Positions 57,357 to 64,000 of a DNA stretch of 64,000 nucleotides are shown here, one piece after another; positions within the stretch are counted from its first letter, which is position 1, and each line of letters starts with the position of its first letter. The position numbers and the translations under genes were made by a program. Origin of the DNA: an uncultured Subdoligranulum sp. (GTDB lineage Bacteria; Bacillota; Clostridia; Oscillospirales; Ruminococcaceae). A model generated the notes under the pieces. It worked only from the letters and a program-made list of their open reading frames with translations, made no database searches and was not told where the DNA came from. The DNA is taken from NCBI GenBank assembly GCA_945830575.1, contig CALZZE010000005.1, positions 48,190-112,189 of the forward strand, written 5' to 3'.

Positions 57357-59993
57357 ATGCCCGAACGCCGCACGCCCTACCGGGCGCCGAAAAAACGGCC
57401 GCAGAGTCCGCCGGCAAAGCGCCGCGCCGCCCGGACGCCGCCCACAGACCAGCGCCGCCAGCTGCTGACGCTGGCCGGACTGGTCTGCCTTGCGCTGGTC
57501 ATCTGTCTGGTGGTGGGGCTTGTGAGCTGCAACGCGGGGCCGAAAGCGCCCGCCGAGCCGGATTATGGCGAGTCCGCCGGCGCATGGCAGAAAAACGACA
57601 AGGGCTTTTATTTCAATGACGCGGGCGAGGTCATCTCCGGCGCGGTGCTCAAGGGCATTGATGTGTCCAAATATCAGGGCGAGGTGGACTGGGAGAAGGC
57701 CAAGGCCGCCGGCATCGACTTTGCCATTCTGCGCTGCGGCTTCGGCAACGAGTGGAACGGCGAGGGGAACTACAACCAGGACGACCCCCAGTGGCGGCGC
57801 AACGCGGACGAATGTACCCGGCTGGGCATCCCCTTCGGGTGCTACCTGTACTCCTACGCCGTCTCCGAGGAGGACGCCCGGCGGGAGGCCGACCATGTGG
57901 CCCGCCTGCTGGGCCTGACCACGCCCCCCTATGAAGGGCTGGAGGACTACACCGCCGCGCCCTATCAGCTGGAATTCCCGGTCTACTACGATCTGGAGGA
58001 CAAGAGCATTGCCGGTCTTTTGCCCGATGAGATGGCGGCGCTGGTGACCGCCTTCTTTGACCAGCTGGAAAGCTACGGCTATCAGGGGCGGCAGGGGCTG
58101 TACGCCTCGCTGAACTGGGTGCGCGCCCGGTTTGACGACGCGGCCTTTGATGAATGGCGGGACGAACTGTGGATCGCCCGCTTTGCCTCCCGGCTGGGCT
58201 ACACCGGCCCCTACAAAATGTGGCAGTGCAGCTACACCGCCCCCGGCGCAGATTACGGCGTGCAGAGCGAGACGGTGGACATTGATTTTGTGATGAAGTC
58301 CCTGTCCTTCACCGGCATCGAGGACGCCAAGGGCAAGCAGACCCCCAGCTTTACCAACGATACCTACAAAGACGAGCTGTGGCTGAGCCAGAAAAAGGAT
58401 GCCGCCCGCCTTGTCACCGACCAGCCCGCCGAGGAGAACGGCGGCCAGAAGCTGTTCTGGGAGAGCAGTGACACCTCGGTGGCCAAGGTGAACAAGAAGG
58501 GCGTTGTGACCGCTGTGGGCGAGGGCGGCTGCACCGTGACCGCCACGCTGGCGGACGGCACCGAGAGCGCCGAAGTGACGGTGCGGGTGGGCAGCGTGAC
58601 GGTGCCCGTCTTTGCCACCGGCGCGCTGAACGGCCAGACCGGCAATGACGGCATCAGTCTTGCGGACATTGCCGCCCTCAAGGCAGGCACCGAGGACGCC
58701 ATTCTGGTGGATACCGGCGCCAGCGTACACGGCACGGCGTCCACCAGCCTCACCGGCGGCGTGAACATGACCGGCGCGCTGGGCGCGGCGGGGTATGACA
58801 TTCAGGTGTTTGACGCCTCCGACATGGCTTTCGGCGTGGCCCGCCTGCTGTCCGACATCAACAGTGCCTCCGGCTCCACGCTGGCGGCCAACCTGCGCGC
58901 CGCCGATGGGGCGCCGCTGTTCTACCGCTCCACCAGCTGGAACCGCAACCGGGTGTCCAACGGCATGAACACCGTGCTGAAGGAGGCCGGCAAGCAGATC
59001 GGATTCTTTGCGCTGTCCAGTGCGGACGCGGTGAACGGCTGGGTGAACGTCCCCCGGGAGGACACCCCCTTCGCCAACGAGATGGTGCAGACCGCCTCGG
59101 AGCAGACGGCGGCGCTGCGGGCCAAAGGCGTGGACGCGGTGGTCTGCCTGCTGGGCGCGGACTGCATCCCCGACGACGCGCTGCTGAAAGAACTGAAAAA
59201 TCTGGGCGTGGATGCGGTCATCTGCGGCGGACTGGCCGCCGGCGAAACCCCCGCCAAGCCCCCGCTGCCGGTGCTGGGCGCCAAAACCGGGCTGGACAGC
59301 GTGGCAAAGCTGGAGCTGACCTTCGCCGCGGACGGCAGCGTGTCGGCCGCCTGCTCCATGGTCAGCGCGGGGGCGCTGGCCTCCGCCCGCAGCGGCCTGA
59401 GCGAAGCGGCCCAGACCGCCTACAACAGCGCCGACAGCAAGCTGAAGGACCAGGCCGAGAGCGACGCCTCCGTGCTGACGAATACGCTGTTTACGCTGGA
59501 GAAAAACACCTATGTTTCCTACGGCGCCACGCGGACCCGGCAGACCATCAGCTTTGGCAACTATGTGGCGCAGGTCTATGAGAACATCGCCGCATCGGAC
59601 GTTGGCGAGCCGGTCAAGGCGGTGGTGAGCGGCGTGCAGGAGCTGGCCTACGGCGACGTGACCCGGGGCGACCTGCAAAACGCGCTGCCCGGCCCGGCCC
59701 AGCGCATCCAACTGGTGCGCACCACCGGCGAGGCGGTGCAAAAGCTGCTGGACAACGGCGGCGTGCAGACCTATCTGGAAAGCCTCACCGCCTGGGATGC
59801 CGCCGGCGAAGTGCTGCTGGTCACCGACACCGCCGCCCTGACGCTGCTGGGCGAGGGGGACTACACCCTTGTGCGGGACTATGGCGATGTGTACTGGAAC
59901 CTGCGCATGGTGCTGCTGGATGATGCGGGCGGCGAGGGCGGTTCCCTCTGCCTGCCCGAAACGCCCAATCTGGGCGCGGGACGAACTTCGTAA
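57357..59993 (+). CDS. GH25 lysozyme - BIG2 - degenerate 5'-nucleotidase fusion lipoprotein
   Basis: An 878-residue surface protein. A long basic N-terminus leads to a hydrophobic segment ending in a lipobox (LVSC, C58). GH25 muramidase (about 97-315) has KGIDVSKYQG (D102) and YYDLED (D212/E214), plus WQCSY and VDIDF. A BIG2 domain (about 338-412, LFWESSDTSVAKVNKKG) follows. Residues about 413-870 align by pattern to UshA-type 5'-nucleotidases: the metal-binding N-domain (ILVDTGASVHGTASTSLTGG ... GYDIQVFDASDMAFG) has lost its N-D-x-H, G-D, G-N-H-E and H-x-H residues, and the C-domain (GDVTRGDLQNALPGPAQRI) is retained. It likely cleaves peptidoglycan, with the dead domain as binding module. 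Confidence 0.85.
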   Translation: MPERRTPYRAPKKRPQSPPAKRRAARTPPTDQRRQLLTLAGLVCLALVICLVVGLVSCNAGPKAPAEPDYGESAGAWQKNDKGFYFNDAGEVISGAVLKGIDVSKYQGEVDWEKAKAAGIDFAILRCGFGNEWNGEGNYNQDDPQWRRNADECTRLGIPFGCYLYSYAVSEEDARREADHVARLLGLTTPPYEGLEDYTAAPYQLEFPVYYDLEDKSIAGLLPDEMAALVTAFFDQLESYGYQGRQGLYASLNWVRARFDDAAFDEWRDELWIARFASRLGYTGPYKMWQCSYTAPGADYGVQSETVDIDFVMKSLSFTGIEDAKGKQTPSFTNDTYKDELWLSQKKDAARLVTDQPAEENGGQKLFWESSDTSVAKVNKKGVVTAVGEGGCTVTATLADGTESAEVTVRVGSVTVPVFATGALNGQTGNDGISLADIAALKAGTEDAILVDTGASVHGTASTSLTGGVNMTGALGAAGYDIQVFDASDMAFGVARLLSDINSASGSTLAANLRAADGAPLFYRSTSWNRNRVSNGMNTVLKEAGKQIGFFALSSADAVNGWVNVPREDTPFANEMVQTASEQTAALRAKGVDAVVCLLGADCIPDDALLKELKNLGVDAVICGGLAAGETPAKPPLPVLGAKTGLDSVAKLELTFAADGSVSAACSMVSAGALASARSGLSEAAQTAYNSADSKLKDQAESDASVLTNTLFTLEKNTYVSYGATRTRQTISFGNYVAQVYENIAASDVGEPVKAVVSGVQELAYGDVTRGDLQNALPGPAQRIQLVRTTGEAVQKLLDNGGVQTYLESLTAWDAAGEVLLVTDTAALTLLGEGDYTLVRDYGDVYWNLRMVLLDDAGGEGGSLCLPETPNLGAGRTS

Positions 59994-60007
59994 AAGGAGG
60001 CCCAAGC

Positions 60008-61630
60008 ATGAAACTGACCTTTTTGGGCGCCGCCCGGGAAGTGACCGGCAGCTGTACGCTGCTGGAGGCGGCGGGGCATATTCTGATGATCGACTGCGGC
60101 ATGGAGCAGGGCAAGGACGTCTACCAGAACGTGGAATGGCCCGTTGCGCCCGCCCGGCTGGACGCGCTGCTGCTCACCCATGCCCACATTGACCACAGCG
60201 GCCGGGTGCCGTACCTGTACAAAAACGGCTACCGCGGCCCCATCTACGCCACCGATGCCACCACCGACCTGTGCGGCATCATGCTGCAGGATTCCGCCCA
60301 CATTCAGGAGCAGGAGGCCGAGTGGAAAAACCGCAAGGCTCAGCGCAGCGGGCGGGACCCGGTGGAGCCGGACTACACCGTGCAGGACGCGGTGAACGTG
60401 ATGAAGCAGTTCCGGCCCCAGGCCTACGGCCAATGGCTGACGCTGTTTGACGGCGAGGCAGGCTGCATCGAGGCCCGGTTCACCGATGTGGGCCACCTGT
60501 TGGGCAGCGCCTCCATCACGCTGCGCATCACCGAGGAGGGCCGCGGCCCCGAACTGCTGGTCTTTTCCGGAGACATCGGCAACCGGAACCAACCGCTCAT
60601 CAAGGACCCCGCCTGCCCCGGCGAGGCGGATTATCTGGTGATGGAATCCACCTACGGCGACCGCAGCCACGGCCCCAAGCCGGACTACGTGGCCGAACTG
60701 ACAGAAATTTTGCAGGCCACGCTGGACAGGGGCGGCAATCTGGTCATCCCCAGCTTTGCGGTGGGCCGCACGCAGGAGCTGCTGTATTTCCTCCGCAAGA
60801 TCAAGGCGGAGGGACGCATCCACGGCCACGATGGGTTCCCGGTGGTGGTGGACAGCCCGCTGGCCAGCAAATCCACCACCATCTTCCGGGAAAATTTCAG
60901 CGACTGCTTTGACGAGGAGGCGCTGGCGCTGGTGCAGAACGGCCAGAATCCGCTGTCCTTCCCCGGGCTGCACATCAGCGAGACCAAGGAGGACTCGGTG
61001 GCCATCAACACCGATACCACGCCCAAGGTCATCATTTCCGCCTCCGGCATGTGCGATGCGGGCCGCATCCGCCATCATCTGAAATACAACCTGTGGCGGC
61101 CGGAATGTACCGTGCTGTTCGTGGGGTATCAGGCGGCGGGCACGCTGGGCCGCACCCTGCTGGAAGGGGCCAAGGAAGTCAAGCTGTTCGGGGAGCCGGT
61201 GGCGGTGCGCGCCTCGGTGCGGCAGCTTAGCGGCCTGTCCGGCCACGCGGACCAGGAGGGTCTGGCGGACTGGCTTCACAGCTTTTCCGGAAAGCCGGGC
61301 TTTGTGTTCGTCAACCACGGTGATGACGCAGTGGCGCAGCACTGGGCCAAACGTCTGCAAGAGGAGGGCTACGCCGCCGAAGCGCCCTACAACGGCGGGG
61401 TATACCTGCTGGCCGGGGGGCATGCAGCCTGCTGTGAGACCGGCAACACCCAGCGGCTGGTCAAATCCGCCGCCCAGCCCGCGCCCCGCAGCAGCGCCGC
61501 CTACGAGCGGCTGCTCAGCATGGGCAGACGGCTCATGGCCATCATCGAGCGCAGCCGCGGCGGCGCCAACAAGGATCTGGCCAAATTTGCCGACCAGATC
61601 GCCGCCTTGTGTGACAAATGGGAACGATGA
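60008..61630 (+). CDS. MBL-fold/beta-CASP RNA-metabolising hydrolase
   Basis: A 540-residue protein with metallo-beta-lactamase motif HAHIDH (H58, H60, D62, H63), GHLLGSA, SGDIG and beta-CASP elements (SFAVGRTQELLYFL, IISASGMCDAGRI, GYQAAGTLGR, SGHADQEGL). It is of the CPSF73/YsiA type, expected to cleave RNA, and lacks the RNase J C-terminal domain. The last 60 residues form a charged tail. AAAGGAGG precedes the start; its stop overlaps the next gene. Confidence 0.92.
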   Translation: MKLTFLGAAREVTGSCTLLEAAGHILMIDCGMEQGKDVYQNVEWPVAPARLDALLLTHAHIDHSGRVPYLYKNGYRGPIYATDATTDLCGIMLQDSAHIQEQEAEWKNRKAQRSGRDPVEPDYTVQDAVNVMKQFRPQAYGQWLTLFDGEAGCIEARFTDVGHLLGSASITLRITEEGRGPELLVFSGDIGNRNQPLIKDPACPGEADYLVMESTYGDRSHGPKPDYVAELTEILQATLDRGGNLVIPSFAVGRTQELLYFLRKIKAEGRIHGHDGFPVVVDSPLASKSTTIFRENFSDCFDEEALALVQNGQNPLSFPGLHISETKEDSVAINTDTTPKVIISASGMCDAGRIRHHLKYNLWRPECTVLFVGYQAAGTLGRTLLEGAKEVKLFGEPVAVRASVRQLSGLSGHADQEGLADWLHSFSGKPGFVFVNHGDDAVAQHWAKRLQEEGYAAEAPYNGGVYLLAGGHAACCETGNTQRLVKSAAQPAPRSSAAYERLLSMGRRLMAIIERSRGGANKDLAKFADQIAALCDKWER

Positions 61631-62904
61631 ATCGCAGACGGCCGGAAAGCCGGCACCCCTTCCTGCAGCGGGCCGCCACCCTCGCCGCCGTGCTGGTGCT
61701 GAGCGTGTTTTTGACGATGTGGCGTCATAATGCAAGCGATTATCTGACCGGCAACTGGGACAGGTACTCTCAGGACCTTGTCTTTGGCCGCATCCTGCAG
61801 ATGCAGCAGGGGCAGAGCGTCCCCGGCGGGTTCCTCGGCTCCTACACGCCGGAATGGGGCGATACCCAGAACCGAAGGCTGTTCCGGGACGGCGCGGCCC
61901 CGGCGGCGACGGAGTTTGTCAGCTACACCCACCAGAGCGGCCTGCAGGGCACGCTTCTGGGGCTGGTCAACCGGGGCCTGCTGGGGCTGTTCCCCGACGG
62001 CGCCCGGCGGGAGACCATGCTGTACACCGTGAACAGCGTGCTGTTTTACGCGGCGGCGCTGTGCGTGTGTCTGGCGGTCTGGCGTGCGGTGGGGGCGCTG
62101 CCCGGCGCGGCTTGCCTTGCGGCGGTGCTGCTGGCCCCCTGGGTGCAGCGGGGCATGAAGGACCTGTACTGGTGCCTGTGGACATGGCTGCTGCCGCTGC
62201 TGGCGGCGCTGCTGGTCTGCCGCCTGCGCCGCCGCTGGTGCTATGCGGTGGTGTTTGCGGCGGTGCTGGTGCGGTGTCTGTGCGGCTTTGAATTTATCTC
62301 CGCACTGCTGATTTTGTGCGAGTTGCCGTTGGTTTATGACTTTTTTGCCTGCCAGGAGCAGCGCCGTGACTGGTTTGCCCGCATGACCGGCGTGGGCTTT
62401 TCTGCGGTGGGCGGCGTGGCGGCGGCGCTGGGGGTCTGGCTGTGGCAGGGGCGTCTGTATTTCGGCAGCTGGGCGCAGAGTGCCGACAACATTGCCCGGA
62501 CGGTCAGCCTGCGCGTCACGGCGCTGGAAACGGCGTCGCTGCCGGAAAGCACTGTGACCGTGGGGGAGGTGCTGCACCTGTATTTTGTGCAGGACGCCAC
62601 CCCGCTTTTGCAGCTGGGGCCGTTTTCGCTGACGGTGCGGGGGCTGCTGGCCGTCACGGGAGTGCTTCTGGCGGCGGCGCTGCTGCTCCGCTGGCGGGAG
62701 GTGCTGCCCATGGCGGTGGTGTGGGGCATCAGCCTGCTGGGGCCGGTCAGCTGGATGGTGCTGTCCAAGACCCATTCCGCCGTCCACACCCATCTGATGC
62801 CCATGCTGTGGCATTTTGCGTTTGTACCCTGCACCTGCATCCTGTGGGCGGTGCTGCTGCAAACCGTTTGGAAAAGGAGGCGGCGTTCATGTGGCACCCC
62901 ATAA
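61627..62904 (+). CDS. Polytopic membrane protein of unknown function
   Basis: A 425-residue protein with about ten membrane helices and a large first extracytoplasmic loop (SDYLTGNWDRYSQDLVFGRIL). Topology is reminiscent of GT-C glycosyltransferases, but no DxD-type catalytic motif stands out. The ATG at 61627 overlaps the upstream stop (ATGA); an ATG at 61618 is possible. Its end overlaps the next gene by 16 bases. Confidence 0.7.
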   Translation: MNRRRPESRHPFLQRAATLAAVLVLSVFLTMWRHNASDYLTGNWDRYSQDLVFGRILQMQQGQSVPGGFLGSYTPEWGDTQNRRLFRDGAAPAATEFVSYTHQSGLQGTLLGLVNRGLLGLFPDGARRETMLYTVNSVLFYAAALCVCLAVWRAVGALPGAACLAAVLLAPWVQRGMKDLYWCLWTWLLPLLAALLVCRLRRRWCYAVVFAAVLVRCLCGFEFISALLILCELPLVYDFFACQEQRRDWFARMTGVGFSAVGGVAAALGVWLWQGRLYFGSWAQSADNIARTVSLRVTALETASLPESTVTVGEVLHLYFVQDATPLLQLGPFSLTVRGLLAVTGVLLAAALLLRWREVLPMAVVWGISLLGPVSWMVLSKTHSAVHTHLMPMLWHFAFVPCTCILWAVLLQTVWKRRRRSCGTP

Positions 62905-63431
62905 AGCATTACCGGACCATCCATCACCACAAAATGCTGGTACTGCGGCACTGTTTCCGGTGCGGGCTGTACTGGCAGGGGCTGACCCATGACCTGAGCA
63001 AGCTGTCCCCGGTGGAATTTCTGGCGGGAGCAAAATACTGGCAGGGCACCCAGAGCCCCAACAACGTCCAGCGCCGGGTGGAGGGCTACAGCGCCGCGTG
63101 GCTGCATCACAAGGGCCGCAACAAGCATCATCTGGAATACTGGATCGACTATGACGCCAAGGGCGAAGGTGCGCCCATGGCGGGCATGCGGATGCCGGAA
63201 AAATATGTGGCGGAGATGGTGTGCGACCGCATCGCCGCCAGCAAAAACTACAAGGGTGACGCCTACACTGATGCCGCCGCGTGGGAGTATTACGACCACA
63301 GCCGGGATCACTACATTTTACACCCCGAGACCCGCGCCCAGTTGGAGGAATGTCTGCTCATCCTGCGGGATGAGGGAGAGGACGCCTGCTTTGCCCACAT
63401 CCGTACCAAACTGCTGGGTAAACCAAAATAG
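62889..63431 (+). CDS. DUF5662-like protein
   Basis: A 180-residue cytoplasmic protein, MWHPIKHYRTIHHHKMLVLRHCF, with many conserved histidines and aromatic residues: LTHDLSKLSPVEF, WLHHKGRNKHHLEYW and YYDHSRDHYILHPETR. The H-D/H-H-x-H pattern suggests a metal-dependent HD-like helical fold, and the sequence matches DUF5662 proteins of Firmicutes. AAGGAGG precedes the ATG at 62889 inside the previous gene. No activity is assigned. Confidence 0.8.
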   Translation: MWHPIKHYRTIHHHKMLVLRHCFRCGLYWQGLTHDLSKLSPVEFLAGAKYWQGTQSPNNVQRRVEGYSAAWLHHKGRNKHHLEYWIDYDAKGEGAPMAGMRMPEKYVAEMVCDRIAASKNYKGDAYTDAAAWEYYDHSRDHYILHPETRAQLEECLLILRDEGEDACFAHIRTKLLGKPK

Positions 63432-63445
63432 AGGAGGAAGAGAAA

Positions 63446-63919
63446 ATGTCTGTTGCTGTTGTGAAAGAGTATCTGGAGGGGTTCGGGCTGGCGGACCGGG
63501 TCATTACATTTGACCAGTCCAGCGCCACGGTGGCGGAGGCCGCCGCGGATTTGGGCTGTGAGGAGGCCCGCATCGCCAAGACCATGGCCTTTCAGGTGGG
63601 GGACACCCCCACGCTGGTGGTCATTGCCGGGGACGGCAAGGTGGACAATCCGCGCTACAAGGCGCAGTTTCACACCAAGGCCGTGATGATCCGCCCCGAG
63701 GAACTGGTGGACAAGGTGGGCCACCCCATGGGCGGTGTCTGCCCCTTCGCGGTGAAGGAGGGTGTGGCGGTGTATCTGGACGAATCGCTGAAACGGTTCG
63801 ATATCGTCTACCCGGCGGCGGGCAGCGCCGCCAGCGCGGTCAGACTGACCATTGAGGAACTGCAGACCGCCGCAGACCACTTTGCGGGCTGGGTCAACAT
63901 CGCCAAAGGCTGGCAATAA
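63446..63919 (+). CDS. YbaK/EbsC family aminoacyl-tRNA deacylase-like protein
   Basis: A 157-residue protein of the INS/YbaK domain: SSATVAEAAADLGCEEARIAKTMAF with the catalytic-type lysine in RIAKT, then GHPMGGVCPFAVKEGVAVYLDESL. Members hydrolyse mischarged Cys-tRNA(Pro) or Ala-tRNA(Pro); this short stand-alone form is common in Clostridia. AGGAGG precedes the start. It is the last gene of the unit. Confidence 0.9.
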   Translation: MSVAVVKEYLEGFGLADRVITFDQSSATVAEAAADLGCEEARIAKTMAFQVGDTPTLVVIAGDGKVDNPRYKAQFHTKAVMIRPEELVDKVGHPMGGVCPFAVKEGVAVYLDESLKRFDIVYPAAGSAASAVRLTIEELQTAADHFAGWVNIAKGWQ

Positions 63920-63927
63920 GCAAACTC

Positions 63928-63975
63928 AGGCCGCCGCGCTGCACAGGGCGGCGGCCTCAGTTTGTCGAATAACCT
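63928..63975 (+). terminator. Terminator followed by the TCAG..TGTCGAA motif
   Basis: AGGCCGCCGC/GCGGCGGCCT (63928-63937 and 63948-63957) ends the YbaK unit. It is followed by TCAGTTTGTCGAATAACCT (63957-63975), the motif also found at 10304, 33028 (inverted) and 45600 (inverted). The remaining bases to the window end look like the start of another repeat. Confidence 0.75.
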
Positions 63976-64000
63976 AATGCAGCGGCGCGGTCTCCTGCAC

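Noticed and set aside
57303..60005. 900-codon minus-strand open frame opposite the GH25 fusion gene
   Set aside because: Gly/Val/His-rich shadow with no domain; the plus-strand product has recognisable domains throughout.
1..64000. tRNA, rRNA or tmRNA genes
   Set aside because: No T-loop GGTTCGAATCC-type boxes, 16S/23S signatures or tmRNA tag frame were seen on reading either strand; a dedicated tRNA scan would settle it.

Overview
The window is GC-rich, densely coded bacterial DNA from an anaerobic, fermentative Gram-positive bacterium. It is probably a member of the Clostridia in the Oscillospirales group (relatives of gut Ruminococcaceae/Oscillospiraceae). Evidence for this is a complete Rnf ferredoxin:NAD+ complex, a flavodiiron protein, a dlt (D-alanylation) operon, a CIRCE/HrcA heat-shock operator, ZapA and MreB, genes of selenium-dependent molybdenum-hydroxylase type, strong AGGAGG-type ribosome binding sites, and no respiratory oxidases. 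The genus assignment is inference. I saw no rRNA, tRNA or CRISPR array.

Left part (1-10.2 kb): a truncated MoeA-like molybdopterin-binding protein, an EF2568-type cysteine desulfurase and a LysR regulator (a selenium/molybdenum-enzyme maturation locus) face a minus-strand cluster dpaL-ygeY-ygeW-arcC-hyuA-ridA. This is the core of the anaerobic uric-acid/purine breakdown gene set, with RidA added. From 10.4 to 15.5 kb a minus-strand housekeeping operon reads zapA-U32 peptidase-PAS protein-dut-maf-mreB. From 15.7 to 20.3 kb lie glycogen phosphorylase and a GH13 amylase, separated by a MITE-like element. Next come a CIRCE-controlled hsp20, an nfeD-SPFH pair, a HAD phosphatase, branched-chain aminotransferase and a small membrane protein, followed by dltA-dltC-dltB plus an SGNH-fold gene (24.9-29.3 kb).

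Middle part (29.3-46 kb): a structured intergenic stretch, two unknown minus-strand genes including a 40-residue one, a YesL-like and a pseudo-C39 protein, an ATP-grasp ligase divergent from a MATE exporter, an SDR, a MarR-microprotein-aldehyde dehydrogenase operon with a double operator, a diguanylate cyclase, CorA, an ECF sigma/anti-sigma pair, and a single-protein MmeI-type restriction-modification enzyme of foreign composition flanked by repeats.

Right part (45.7-64 kb): a short FNT-family channel, an ArAE-like membrane protein, an FMN-binding lipoprotein divergent from rnfCDGEAB, a flavodiiron protein, a DUF2975/XRE pair, a DUF4153 protein, TcdA, a large lysozyme (GH25)-BIG2-degenerate 5'-nucleotidase fusion lipoprotein, a beta-CASP nuclease, a polytopic membrane protein, a DUF5662-like protein and a YbaK-type deacylase. 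A family of intergenic repeats (an identical 34-nt core in two places, a 32-nt version in a third) and a 19-nt motif abutting terminator hairpins recur across the window. These, the GH25 fusion, the RidA-equipped purine cluster and two likely microproteins are the most interesting things seen.
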